Below, one piece after another: positions 16,073 to 24,641 of a stretch of 47,064 bases of DNA. The number at the start of each line of letters is the position of its first letter. Within the stretch, counting starts at the first letter, position 1. The notes below the pieces were generated by a model that was given only the letters and a program-made list of their open reading frames with translations, made no database searches and was not told where the DNA came from. The DNA is from CAZMNF01 sp964567595 (GTDB taxonomy: Bacteria > Bipolaricaulota > Bipolaricaulia > RBG-16-55-9). The position numbers were made by a program, and so were the translations under genes. The stretch is taken from assembly GCA_964567595.1 (NCBI GenBank), contig CAZMNF010000011.1, positions 1-47,064 on the forward strand, given 5' to 3'.

Positions 16073-18475
16073 CTACTGCCCCTGTGGGGCCAGCGCAATG
16101 ATCGCTCCCTGGCTCAGGAGAGCCAGATCGATGGACCCTTCCACGACGTTGACATCCGGGATGCTTTTGCCTTGGAGCGCCGTCCATTGGCTGCCGTCCC
16201 ATGCGAACAGCCGCAGGTCGGCTTCGTCGACGCCCTCGGGCAGTTCGTCGGCCGTGTAGGCCATCTCGATGACCGCGCTGCCCGCCGGGCCGAAGCCGCT
16301 GGTGACGACGCTGACGGTGCGCATGGCGTCGGGAAGGGGGGCCGGGTCGTAAATGGAGTCCTCCGACGGCTGGGCGTTCGCGTAACGGGCGATGATCGCC
16401 ACGCCCTTCGCCTCGGCCGGCACGTCGTGCAGCGACAGTCGCACGCCGGCCAGATCCGTCGCATCGACCTCGACCTTGTCTTGGCCGAAGTCGCGCAGCG
16501 TGTGGCCGCTGACGGTGCTTTCGACCTGCTCGCCCACGCGGTCGGTCAGCCACGGCACCACCGCCTGCAGGATCGCGTCGTCGGCCAGTTCGGTGCTATT
16601 GCCGCCGGTGACGTCGTTGCCGACGAAGACGACGGCGTTGCCGCGCCCGGCGAACACGCCTGCAGGGCCGCTGGGATCGCCCCACCAGTTGCGCCGCGCC
16701 TCGATCTGCTCGCTGGACTCCACCCAGAGACCGAAGCGGAGGTTGTCGGCGATCTCGTTCATCTGCAGATGCACGCCCGAACAGCCGTTCACGTAGACGC
16801 CGCCGAGCGTGTTTTCACTAACGGTGTTCATCTGCATGTCGAGCGACGTGCAGTCGACGTTCTCGGTTGACTCCAGGGCAAAGCCCCGGCCGCCGTTGGC
16901 CCGGACGGCATTGCCCTCGGCCAGGAGCTGGGCCACGCCCATGCCGAGCACGCCGTTCTGTTGGCGATTTTCCACAGTGTTGCCCAACAGGCGGCTGTTC
17001 TGGGTGCCCGCGAGCAGAATTCCGTTCGGCTCGCCGGCCCCAATGGTGTTGCTGCGCAGCGTCGTGTCCTGGGTGTTGATGAGCGTGATCCCGCCGCCGT
17101 CGTTCTCGTCGCCTTGGCCGTTGCCGCCGCCGTTGCCGCCGATCTGGTTGGTCTGGATGACGTTGCGCGGGCTTTCCTCAATGCGAACGCCCTCGGCGCC
17201 GTTGCCTTCAATGGTGTTTTCCGCGAACTCGTCGTTGCCCTGGCCGCCCATGACGTGGACGCCGGCGGCGTTGTTGCCCTCGATCGTGTTGGCGCGGATC
17301 AGGTTCAAGCCGGCGCTCGCTTCCACGCGGACGCCTTCCAGGTCGGATCCCACGATCTCGTTGCTGTCGATCGTGTTGTTGCCCGGTTCGGCGTCGCTCT
17401 CCTCGCTGTCGATGAAGCGGACGCCGATGCTGTTGCTGTCGATCGTGTTGCTCAGCACGATGCTGCCGGTCACGTCGCCCTGCAGCAGCACCCCGCTGGC
17501 ACCGGACTGGTTGTTGTCGGTGATCTCGTTGCTCTCCACGGTGTTGCGCTGGGCCTGGCTGCCGTCGCCGCGCAGCGCGAGGCCGCCCGCTCGGTTGTTG
17601 CCTAGCGTGTTGGAGCGGACCTCGTTGTTGTCGCTGCTGACCACGGAGATCCCGAACAGCCCGTTGGAGTCGGCCGTGTTGTTCACGACCGAGTGGCCGT
17701 TGGCGCCATCGAGCTTCAGGCCTTCCATCTCGTTCGTGTTGAAGGTGTTCTCCGTGATCTGGCCGCTGTCACTGCCCAGCACGTGGAGGCCCGCGCCCTG
17801 ATTCAGGTTGGCGGTGTTGCCCGTCATCGTGAATCGATCGGAGTTGCCCTCCAACAGGATGCCGGTGTCGGAGTTGCTCTCCACGCGGTTGTCGGTTAGC
17901 TGCAGGTCGTGGCTGCCGCCCATGGCGTGGATGCCGTAGCGGCCGTTGTTGAACAGCCGCGAGTCCGTGATGTGGGCCCCGTCGCTGGCACCGGAGATCT
18001 GGATGCCGTCGGACCCCGCCTCATGGACAATCAGCCCGCTCAACTGGACGTCACGGGCTTGGACGGACAGACCGGTTTCGCAATCCGCCGCATTGACGTC
18101 GAAGCCCTCCATCTGGGCTTTCTTGGCGTTGATCGCGAAACATCCTCGGATCTTCGTGCGCTCGGCGCTCCCGCTCGAGCGGATTGTCAGCCCCTTGACG
18201 TCGACCGTCAGGTCGCCCTCCTCGTAGACCCCGGGGTCGACGACGACAGTGGCGAACTCCTCGAGCGGGCACTCGTCGGTGTTGAGCGCCGCGGACAGCG
18301 TGCGGAAGTGATCGTTGCACTCCTCATCCTCGGCAGGCGGATTCTTGATGTCGACAAACACCGTCGGTCCGCCATGATCGGCCCGTGCCGCCGGCGCCAA
18401 CGCGAGCACAAAGACCGCAAGGACTGCGCTCGCAATGGCCCAGCGGCTGGCAAAACGTCTGGAGGTCTGGGCCAT
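16073..18475 (-). CDS. secreted right-handed beta-helix (NosD-like) protein
   Basis: An 800-residue paralogue of the next gene downstream. A signal peptide (residues 1-32, ending ARA-DHG) leads to a short N-terminal cap, then about 25 beta-helix coils rich in N-x-(IV)-x-x-N and G-(IV). NWWGDPSGPAGVFAG closes the helix. The C-terminal domain (about 660-800) shares the pattern of an aromatic WDGSQWTAL strand followed by a final amphipathic strand with the paralogue, but there is no membrane helix. Six cysteines are visible (for example EECNDHF, TDECPLEE, RGCFAIN, NGCSGV), so disulfides are possible, unlike the paralogue. The ATG at 18475 has GCGAGGTGA upstream. It is the first gene of a two-gene operon, 22 nt from the second. 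Function is unknown; carbohydrate contact is an inference from fold. Confidence 0.82.
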   Translation of the reverse strand: MAQTSRRFASRWAIASAVLAVFVLALAPAARADHGGPTVFVDIKNPPAEDEECNDHFRTLSAALNTDECPLEEFATVVVDPGVYEEGDLTVDVKGLTIRSSGSAERTKIRGCFAINAKKAQMEGFDVNAADCETGLSVQARDVQLSGLIVHEAGSDGIQISGASDGAHITDSRLFNNGRYGIHAMGGSHDLQLTDNRVESNSDTGILLEGNSDRFTMTGNTANLNQGAGLHVLGSDSGQITENTFNTNEMEGLKLDGANGHSVVNNTADSNGLFGISVVSSDNNEVRSNTLGNNRAGGLALRGDGSQAQRNTVESNEITDNNQSGASGVLLQGDVTGSIVLSNTIDSNSIGVRFIDSEESDAEPGNNTIDSNEIVGSDLEGVRVEASAGLNLIRANTIEGNNAAGVHVMGGQGNDEFAENTIEGNGAEGVRIEESPRNVIQTNQIGGNGGGNGQGDENDGGGITLINTQDTTLRSNTIGAGEPNGILLAGTQNSRLLGNTVENRQQNGVLGMGVAQLLAEGNAVRANGGRGFALESTENVDCTSLDMQMNTVSENTLGGVYVNGCSGVHLQMNEIADNLRFGLWVESSEQIEARRNWWGDPSGPAGVFAGRGNAVVFVGNDVTGGNSTELADDAILQAVVPWLTDRVGEQVESTVSGHTLRDFGQDKVEVDATDLAGVRLSLHDVPAEAKGVAIIARYANAQPSEDSIYDPAPLPDAMRTVSVVTSGFGPAGSAVIEMAYTADELPEGVDEADLRLFAWDGSQWTALQGKSIPDVNVVEGSIDLALLSQGAIIALAPQGQ

Positions 18476-18641
18476 GCCATTCACCTCGCCTTTCGTGATG
18501 ATCCCGATCGCGGCCCCGAGTCCTTCCACGGCCCGCCGCAGGCTGGCGCGACGTCGTGATCCCGTGTCGGCGCCCGGTCGGCAGCGATCGGTCAATGGCC
18601 GTCTGTGCACAATTGCTCACCTCAATGGGATGATTGCGCCG

Positions 18642-18647
18642 ATTGTA
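18642..18647 (-). promoter_or_regulatory. possible -10 for the beta-helix operon
   Basis: Reading the minus strand, TACAAT (plus-strand ATTGTA, 18642-18647) matches the -10 consensus at five of six positions, but no -35 is evident. It would give a leader of about 160 nt before the ATG at 18475. The remainder of the divergent gap 18476-18838 shows nothing else I recognise, apart from the pdxS promoter at its right end. Confidence 0.3.
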
Positions 18648-18778
18648 GCGGACCCGTGTCCGTCGGAACTGTGATAGCCATCACCATGTTTGTGGCCGCC
18701 GGGCGCGCCAGCTGCCACAGGCGATCCGGGCCCGCCATGGAGTTCGCTCCGGGGCCCATCGTGCCGAGGGGACGCCGG

Positions 18779-18806
18779 TTGCAGCCCACGGTGTGCCGAC
18801 TATAAT
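18779..18806 (+). promoter_or_regulatory. sigma-70-type promoter of pdxST
   Basis: TTGCAG (18779-18784), a 16-nt spacer and a perfect TATAAT (18801-18806). Transcription from about 18813 excludes the in-frame start at 18812 and supports the ATG at 18839, which has GAGGAGG (18825-18831) just upstream. Confidence 0.8.
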
Positions 18807-18838
18807 GCCCAATGGGTATTCTTGAGAGGAGGACACGC

Positions 18839-19723
18839 ATGGCTGAGCGAGGCACGTACCGCGTCAAGTCTGGATTGGCCGAGATGCTCAAGGGCGGGGT
18901 GATCATGGACGTCACCACCGCCGAGGAGGCCAAGGTCGCCGAAAACGCCGGGGCCGTGGCCGTCATGGCGCTGGAGCGCGTCCCGGCCGACATCCGCGAG
19001 GCCGGCGGCGTCGCCCGAATGGCGGATCCGAGCAAGGTCCGCGAGATCATGGAAACCGTCTCCATCCCCGTCATGGCCAAGGCCCGCATCGGCCACTTCG
19101 TGGAAGCCCAGGTCCTCGAAGGGCTCGGCGTCGACTACGTCGACGAGAGCGAGGTCCTGACGCCCGCTGATCCGGACAACCACATTGACAAGTGGCCATT
19201 CAACGTGCCGTTTGTCTGCGGCGCCCGCGATCTCGGCGAAGCCGGCCGACGGATCGCCGAAGGGGCCGCGATGATCCGCACCAAGGGCGAAGCCGGCACG
19301 GGCAACGTCATCGAAGCCGTTCGGCACATGCGGACCCTGAACACCCAGATCCGTCAGGTCGTGACCGCCGACGAGGAGGAGCTCATTGGGCTCGCCAAGG
19401 CGTGGGGCACGCCCTTGGACGTCCTCCGCATGGCCCGCGCCGAAGAGCGATTGCCCGTGGTCAACTTCGCCGCCGGCGGCATTGCCACGCCCGCGGATGC
19501 CGCGCTGATGATGCAGATCGGCTGCGACGGCGTCTTCGTCGGCTCGGGCATCTTTAAGGCCAACGACCCCGAGCGCCGCGGCCGTTCGATCGTCGAGGCC
19601 GTGACGTACTACAACGACGCCGACCGGCTCGGCCGGGTCTCGACCGACCTCGGTGAGGCCATGGTCGGGATCGACATGGACGAGGTGGAGTCGGCCGAGC
19701 TGCTGCAGACGCGCGGCCAGTGA
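18839..19723 (+). CDS. pdxS: pyridoxal 5-phosphate synthase, PdxS subunit
   Basis: The 294-residue lyase subunit of the DXP-independent vitamin B6 pathway makes PLP from ribose 5-phosphate, glyceraldehyde 3-phosphate and ammonia supplied by PdxT. It is a TIM barrel that assembles as a dodecamer in the cytosol. Catalytic residues stand at the standard positions: Asp24 (VIMDVT), Lys81 (VMAKARIGH, ribose phosphate Schiff base) and Lys149 (IRTKGEAGTGN). The phosphate-binding ends NFAAGGIATPADAA and GCDGVFVGSGIFK are intact. Length is normal. The start at ATG 18839 is fixed by the promoter and ribosome site. pdxT follows after 28 nt, so both halves of the complex are made together. Confidence 0.98.
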   Translation: MAERGTYRVKSGLAEMLKGGVIMDVTTAEEAKVAENAGAVAVMALERVPADIREAGGVARMADPSKVREIMETVSIPVMAKARIGHFVEAQVLEGLGVDYVDESEVLTPADPDNHIDKWPFNVPFVCGARDLGEAGRRIAEGAAMIRTKGEAGTGNVIEAVRHMRTLNTQIRQVVTADEEELIGLAKAWGTPLDVLRMARAEERLPVVNFAAGGIATPADAALMMQIGCDGVFVGSGIFKANDPERRGRSIVEAVTYYNDADRLGRVSTDLGEAMVGIDMDEVESAELLQTRGQ

Positions 19724-19751
19724 TGGCGCCGACTGGAGATCACTCGCTGCC

Positions 19752-20312
19752 ATGATCGTCGGCGTCCTCGGCCTCCAAGGCGACTTTCGCGAACACCATC
19801 GCGTCCTGCGTGACCTGGGCGTCGATACCCGCGACGTCCGGACTGTTGAAGGAATCGACGCCGTCGATGCGCTCGTGTTGCCGGGCGGCGAGAGCACCAC
19901 GATGGCCCAGCTCATGGCGCTGCACGGCCTGGATGAGGCCCTTGTGCGCCGCGGCCGCGAGGGGCTGCCGCTGTTCGGGACGTGCGCCGGCTTGATCCTG
20001 ATGGCGCGCGACGTCACGGGCGGCGATCCGAAGGGCCTCGGCCTCATCGACGTCAAGGTCGATCGCAACGCCTACGGACGCCAGGTCGACAGCTTCGAGG
20101 CGGACCTCGACGTCAAGGGCATCGGCGCGCTCCATGCCGTGTTCATTCGCGCGCCCAAGATCACCGACCACGGCCCGGGTGTCGAGATCCTGGCCGAACA
20201 TGACGGCGTGCCCGTTCTCGCCCAGGAGGCCAACGTCCTCGTCAGCAGCTTCCATCCCGAGCTGGTCGGCGAAGGTCGCATCCACGAGCACTTTCTGAGT
20301 TTGATCGACTAG
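19752..20312 (+). CDS. pdxT: pyridoxal 5-phosphate synthase, PdxT glutaminase subunit
   Basis: The 186-residue class I glutaminase hydrolyses glutamine and channels ammonia to PdxS. The N-terminus MIVGVLGLQGDFREH, the oxyanion segment LPGGESTTM, the nucleophile Cys78 (FGTCAGLIL) and the His168-Glu170 pair (SFHPELV) form the expected triad. The region NAYGRQVDSFE is also conserved. Length is normal. The ATG at 19752 has a modest GGAG site upstream; an in-frame start at 19653 would overlap pdxS and add a basic non-homologous extension. It lies in the pdxS transcript and is followed 12 nt later by a ComF-like gene. Confidence 0.97.
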   Translation: MIVGVLGLQGDFREHHRVLRDLGVDTRDVRTVEGIDAVDALVLPGGESTTMAQLMALHGLDEALVRRGREGLPLFGTCAGLILMARDVTGGDPKGLGLIDVKVDRNAYGRQVDSFEADLDVKGIGALHAVFIRAPKITDHGPGVEILAEHDGVPVLAQEANVLVSSFHPELVGEGRIHEHFLSLID

Positions 20313-20324
20313 ACGGGAGGCGCG

Positions 20325-21095
20325 TTGGCAGAGTTGACCGGGCCGGCCCTGGGCACACGCGTTCGCCATCTGGCCCAAACGGCAGCGCAGTTGACCCTTG
20401 ACCTCGTCTATCCGCCCGACTGTCCCGTCTGCGAGGCGCCGCTCGATCGAGACGCCGACCGCTCGGTGCGATTCGTCTGTGCCCACTGCCTCCGAACCGT
20501 CGAACGGTTCGAGCCGCCGTGGTGCGAGGCGTGCGGGATTCCCTTGCCAGGGGGCGTGGATCTGTGCGCGCGGTGCGGCCATGCGGCGCTCCCGTTCGCG
20601 AAAGCCCGTGCCGTCGGCCCGTACGACGGCCCCCTGGCTCGGCTGATCCAGCTGTACAAGTTCCACGGCGAGCGGGCCTTGGCCGCCGACCTGGGCCGAC
20701 TGCTGGCCGAGCGCGTCCGGGATGAAGCCATGGCCGAGGAGGTGGACGCCATCGCGTACGTGCCGATGACGCGCCGCGCGCGGCGCGAGCGCGGCTTCAA
20801 CCACGTCGAGCGGCTCGCCCGGCAACTGGGCACGCATATCAACCGCCCCGTCGTTCCCGCGCTTGAGAAGACGCGCGAGACGCGCCCCCAAGTCGAGTTG
20901 CCCGAGCGCGCGCGCCTCGACAATCTCCGAGGGGCATTCGCCCCAACGCAGTCCCTTCACTCGGACGGCATGCTCCTCGTCGACGACGTGTTCACAACGG
21001 GAGCAACGATTCGCGAATGCAGCCAGACGCTCGTCGACAGTGGCGTCGAGCGCGTCCTCGTCGCCACGCTGGCTCGGACCGCGGAGGAGGCCTAG
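20325..21095 (+). CDS. comF: ComF-family phosphoribosyltransferase-like protein
   Basis: The 256-residue protein has a double zinc-ribbon N-terminus with four CxxC pairs (CPVC, CAHC, CEAC, CARC, about residues 34-85). A type I phosphoribosyltransferase domain carries the PRPP loop LLVDDVFTTGATIREC (about 220-235). ComF (Bacillus) and GntX/ComF-like proteins work in uptake of transforming DNA or, in E. coli, in use of DNA as nutrient. The family's enzyme activity is not settled. The TTG start at 20325 follows GGGAGG (20315-20320). It is 12 nt after pdxT and 2 nt before the MBL-fold gene, so it probably shares the pdxST transcript. No other competence gene is in the window. Confidence 0.85.
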   Translation: MAELTGPALGTRVRHLAQTAAQLTLDLVYPPDCPVCEAPLDRDADRSVRFVCAHCLRTVERFEPPWCEACGIPLPGGVDLCARCGHAALPFAKARAVGPYDGPLARLIQLYKFHGERALAADLGRLLAERVRDEAMAEEVDAIAYVPMTRRARRERGFNHVERLARQLGTHINRPVVPALEKTRETRPQVELPERARLDNLRGAFAPTQSLHSDGMLLVDDVFTTGATIRECSQTLVDSGVERVLVATLARTAEEA

Positions 21096-21097
21096 CC

Positions 21098-21688
21098 ATG
21101 CACATTCGGACGTTCACGCTGACCGACTACCAGTCCAACTGCTACGTCGTCACGTCGGCGGGGCAATCGCTCATCATCGACCCGGGCGTGGCCGACCCGA
21201 GCGTCCTCGAGGCCGTGGCGGGAACCGACGTCGTGGCCGTGCTCAACACCCATGCCCACCCCGACCACATCGGTGGAAACCCACAACTGAAGCGTCAACT
21301 GGACGTGCCGCTGCTGTTGCACGAGGCCGATCGGGCCTGGTGGCGGACGCTGCTCGGCGACGACATCCAGCCCGATCGGTTCATCGAGGAAGGGGAGACA
21401 ATCGTGGTGGGCGACGTGTCGCTGGAGGTCATGCACACGCCGGGCCACTGTCCGGGCCAAGTGATCCTTCTGGACCGCGATGAGCGGATCGTCTTTTCGG
21501 GGGATCTCATCTTTGCGGGATCGGTCGGCCGGACAGACTTCCCCGGCGGAAGTGATACGCAGATGAGCGAATCCCTGCAGCGGCTCGATACCCTCAACGG
21601 AGACTGGACGATCTATCCGGGCCACGGCCCGGCCACGACGCTGGAGCAGGAACGCCAGAGCAACCCGTTCCTGCTCGAGCTGCGGTGA
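21098..21688 (+). CDS. MBL-fold metallohydrolase (glyoxalase II-like)
   Basis: The 196-residue metallo-beta-lactamase fold protein has the zinc motif NTHAHPDHIGG (H-x-H-x-D-H, about residues 50-58). Further ligands are MHTPGHCPGQV (His), VFSGDLIFAGSVGRTDFPGG (Asp) and the final IYPGHGPATT (His). Such small cytosolic members hydrolyse thioesters such as S-lactoylglutathione or analogues with other thiols; the specific substrate is unknown. A strong site GAGGAGG (within 21084-21090) lies before the ATG at 21098, which is only 2 nt after the ComF-like stop, so coupling is likely. An upstream in-frame start lies inside the previous gene and is unlikely. Confidence 0.88.
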   Translation: MHIRTFTLTDYQSNCYVVTSAGQSLIIDPGVADPSVLEAVAGTDVVAVLNTHAHPDHIGGNPQLKRQLDVPLLLHEADRAWWRTLLGDDIQPDRFIEEGETIVVGDVSLEVMHTPGHCPGQVILLDRDERIVFSGDLIFAGSVGRTDFPGGSDTQMSESLQRLDTLNGDWTIYPGHGPATTLEQERQSNPFLLELR

Positions 21689-21780
21689 GAGGATTCGCAA
21701 TTTCTGGACCCCACGACCACGGATGCGTAACGTCGATATCCCCAGGACGCCGATAGAGCGGATGCCGGAAGGGATACTCC

Positions 21781-23583
21781 ATGCCGACGCGTGACGAGAT
21801 CGAAACCATCCGCTCGCGAATCAACATCGCCGACGTCGTGTCCCGCTATGTCGCCGTTCGCGCCAGTGGGACCAGCTATATCGCGCTCTGTCCGTTCCAT
21901 CCCGACGAATCGCCGTCGATGACGATCAGCGCGGAGAAGGGGCTGTTCCACTGTTTCGGCTGCGGCGCCGGCGGGGACGTCTACACGTTCTTGTCCAAGA
22001 TCGAGAACGTGGAGTTTCCCGACGCCGTCAGGCGGCTGGCCGACGAGGCTGGCGTCAGTCTGACCGAATCTCGCGAACAGTCTCAACAAACGGGCGGCCT
22101 GCGCGAGCTTGCCGAGCGCGTGGCCGGGTTCTACGAGCGCCAGTTGCACGGCGACGAGGGCGCCCACGCCCGGGCATACTTGGCCGACCGCGGCATCACC
22201 GACGAGACCATGGCCCGATTCCGCTTGGGGTACGCGCCACCGGCGTCGGGCGCGCTGTTGAACGCGTTCCGCAGCGAGACCGAGGAACTGACGCAATTGT
22301 CGCTGGTGCGGCGCGGCCACGGCGGGCGCTGGAGCTTCTTCCGCGATCGCGTCATCTTCCCGCTCATGTCCACGCAGGGCGAGGTGCTCAGCTTCGCGGG
22401 CCGAGCGCTCCAACCCGGCGACGATCCCAAATACCTCAATACGGCCAACACGCCCATCTTCACCAAGAGCAAGTTGCTGTACGGGCTCCCGCAGGCCCGG
22501 GACGCGCTGCGCGGGGGCGAGCAAGCGCTGCTCGTGGAGGGCTACACCGACGTCATCATGGCCCATCAACACGGCTTCTCGAACGCCGTGGCCAGCATGG
22601 GGACGTCGCTGACCAAGGACCACGCGCACCTGCTGAAGCGCTACGTCACCAGCGCGCTGCTCGCCTACGATCGCGACACGGCCGGCCAAACGGCCACGCT
22701 GCGCGGCGTCAAACAGCTGCTCAGCGCGGGGCTTGACGTCCGCGTCGTGCTGTTGCCGCCGGACGGCGATCCCGACGATCTGTTGCGCGAAGGCGGCCCC
22801 GAGGCGTTTCGGGATGCCTTGAGCCATCCGGTCCCGTTCTCGGAGTTCTTCGTCAACTCGCTCCTGGAGGCGCACGACCCGCGAGCGCTGCCGGGCCAAG
22901 AGGCGATGATCGCTGCGGCCCGCGACTTCCTGTCCGGCTTGGACAGTCCGGCGCTGCGGACGCACGTTTTGAAGGAACTGGGGTCGGCGCTCGACATTCC
23001 CGTTGAGGACCTGCGCGGCGCCATGGAGCGGATGAAAGGACGCGGGGCGACGGTTACAATGGATGCCCAATCCTCGGAGCATTGGGGGGTGGAAGAGCAT
23101 CTGATGCACTTGCTGCTGCACGGGGAGTACTCGGTGGATCGGGCCATCCACGAACTGGAACCGGACGATTTCAGCCGCTATGCCGAGGCCGTCGACGTCC
23201 TGTTCAAGCTGTACCGTGAGGAGGAGGTTCCCCAACGATTTGGCGACGTCGAGGGCCAACGGGCCCTGACCGCGTGGCTCGATCGGCTCGACCCGCAGCA
23301 GGCCGAGCGGCTGCGCGCGCTCGCGGTCAGCGAACGCCGCGACGACGACAGCGAGCGCGCCTTGACCCAACTGCTGGAGGGCCAACTCCGCCTGAGGGGC
23401 ATCGACCGCCGCTTGCGCACGCTCAACGCTCGGATTCGGGAAGCCGAGGCCCAGGGCGACCGCGAAGGCGTGGATCGCTTGCAACGCGAGCACCAGGAGC
23501 TCTCCATTGACCGCCAGAAGTTGCTTCGCCAACTCGGTTGGGGGGCGATCGCCAGTCAAGGAGGGGGAGGATACCATGGATAG
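21781..23583 (+). CDS. dnaG: DNA primase
   Basis: The 600-residue primase makes RNA primers at replication forks. The N-terminal CHC2 zinc ribbon has Cys37 and His40 (LCPFHPDE) with Cys58 and Cys61 (HCFGCGAGG). The TOPRIM domain has Glu253 (LVEGYTDVI), the Asp pair YDRDTAGQ (Asp297, Asp299), and the PDGDPDDLL block (327-335). The C-terminal third is the variable helicase-binding region; it is followed by a long predicted coiled coil (about 525-590), a little longer than usual. It starts a macromolecular-synthesis operon with the sigma factor gene, overlapping it by 8 nt. The ribosome site is weak (GGAAGGG about 10 nt from the ATG). Confidence 0.97.
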   Translation: MPTRDEIETIRSRINIADVVSRYVAVRASGTSYIALCPFHPDESPSMTISAEKGLFHCFGCGAGGDVYTFLSKIENVEFPDAVRRLADEAGVSLTESREQSQQTGGLRELAERVAGFYERQLHGDEGAHARAYLADRGITDETMARFRLGYAPPASGALLNAFRSETEELTQLSLVRRGHGGRWSFFRDRVIFPLMSTQGEVLSFAGRALQPGDDPKYLNTANTPIFTKSKLLYGLPQARDALRGGEQALLVEGYTDVIMAHQHGFSNAVASMGTSLTKDHAHLLKRYVTSALLAYDRDTAGQTATLRGVKQLLSAGLDVRVVLLPPDGDPDDLLREGGPEAFRDALSHPVPFSEFFVNSLLEAHDPRALPGQEAMIAAARDFLSGLDSPALRTHVLKELGSALDIPVEDLRGAMERMKGRGATVTMDAQSSEHWGVEEHLMHLLLHGEYSVDRAIHELEPDDFSRYAEAVDVLFKLYREEEVPQRFGDVEGQRALTAWLDRLDPQQAERLRALAVSERRDDDSERALTQLLEGQLRLRGIDRRLRTLNARIREAEAQGDREGVDRLQREHQELSIDRQKLLRQLGWGAIASQGGGGYHG

Positions 23584-24628
23584 TCGGCACGAGGGGAACG
23601 GCACCTTTGCCCACGACGCCAACGGCCATGCCAACGCCAACGGCGGCACCGACGAACGCACAACATTCTACGACATTCCCGAGTTTTCCGAGGAGGATCT
23701 GGACGGGGAGCTGGACGGCAACGAGGACGAGAACGGGGACGCCGAGGGCGAGGATGCCAAAGGCTTCACGGCCGTCGGCGCCAGCAGCGACCCCGTCAAG
23801 ATGTATCTCCAAGAGATTGGTCAGATCCCCCTTCTGACGCGGGAGCAGGAGGTCGAGCTCGCCAAGGGCGTCGCCCGCGGCGACGAACACTGCCGCTCGC
23901 AGCTGATCAACGCCAACCTCCGTCTGGTCGTGTCCATCGCCAAGAAGTACATCGGCCGAGGGCTATCATTTCTCGACTTAATCCAGGAAGGCAACCTCGG
24001 CCTCATGAAGGCGGTGGAGAAGTTCGACTACACCAAGGGGTTCAAGTTCAGCACCTACGCCACGTGGTGGATCCGGCAAGCCATTACGCGCGCCATCGCC
24101 GATCAATCCCGCACCATCCGGGTGCCCGTCCACATGATCGAGACCGTTCGTGAGCTGCAGCGCATCAAGAAGGAACACGTCCAGCAGACGGGCGAGGTCC
24201 CCGACCAGGAGACCTTGGCCAAGCAACTGGACATGCCCGTGGAAAAGGTCAAGCGGATCGAGAACGTCAGCCAATACACGAGCTCCCTGGAGCGTCCCAT
24301 CGGCGAGGACGAGGAGGACTCGCTCGGCGATCTCATCCCCGACGATAACGCCAGCTCGCCCACCAAGGAGGCCTATCGGCAGTCGATGGCCGAGGAGCTC
24401 CAACGGGCGCTCAATCAGCTCAGCCAGCGCGAGCGCGACATTCTGGTTCTGCGCTACGGCCTCAAGGACGGCCACACGCGCACGCTCAAGGACGTCGCGG
24501 GCGAGTTCAACATCACCCGCGAGCGCGTCCGCCAGATCGAGATCAAGGCGCTCGATAAGCTGAAGCACCCGACGCGCCAGGAGGAGCTGAAGCGCTTCCG
24601 CCAGATGCTGCAGAAGGAAGACCTTTAA
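23576..24628 (+). CDS. rpoD: primary sigma factor RpoD/SigA (region 1.1 absent)
   Basis: The 350-residue housekeeping sigma factor has region 1.2 (DPVKMYLQEIG, about 72-82), region 2 with NLRLVVSIAKKYIGRGLSFLDLIQEGN and the -10 reading helix FSTYATWWIRQAI (158-170). Region 3 runs about 180-260. Region 4 carries the recognition helix FNITRERVRQIE (311-322). The N-terminus (residues 1-68) has no region 1.1; it is a low-complexity acidic stretch (for example DGELDGNEDENGDAEGED). The ATG at 23576 follows GGAGGGGGAGG and overlaps dnaG by 8 nt, so synthesis is coupled. It would read the TTGACR/TATAAT promoters seen elsewhere in the window. Confidence 0.96.
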   Translation: MDSRHEGNGTFAHDANGHANANGGTDERTTFYDIPEFSEEDLDGELDGNEDENGDAEGEDAKGFTAVGASSDPVKMYLQEIGQIPLLTREQEVELAKGVARGDEHCRSQLINANLRLVVSIAKKYIGRGLSFLDLIQEGNLGLMKAVEKFDYTKGFKFSTYATWWIRQAITRAIADQSRTIRVPVHMIETVRELQRIKKEHVQQTGEVPDQETLAKQLDMPVEKVKRIENVSQYTSSLERPIGEDEEDSLGDLIPDDNASSPTKEAYRQSMAEELQRALNQLSQRERDILVLRYGLKDGHTRTLKDVAGEFNITRERVRQIEIKALDKLKHPTRQEELKRFRQMLQKEDL

Positions 24629-24641
24629 CTCGAGCGACCGC

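Noticed and set aside
13570..18475. Repeated protein coils taken as tandem DNA repeats or a CRISPR-like array
   Set aside because: The repeats are only loosely similar at the nucleotide level and follow the coding frame of beta-helix coils; there are no identical spaced units.
21613..23661. A 682-codon open frame on the minus strand opposite dnaG
   Set aside because: It runs antisense to a complete primase gene with intact motifs; long antisense frames are expected in GC-rich DNA. The predicted product is low in structure and has no family features.
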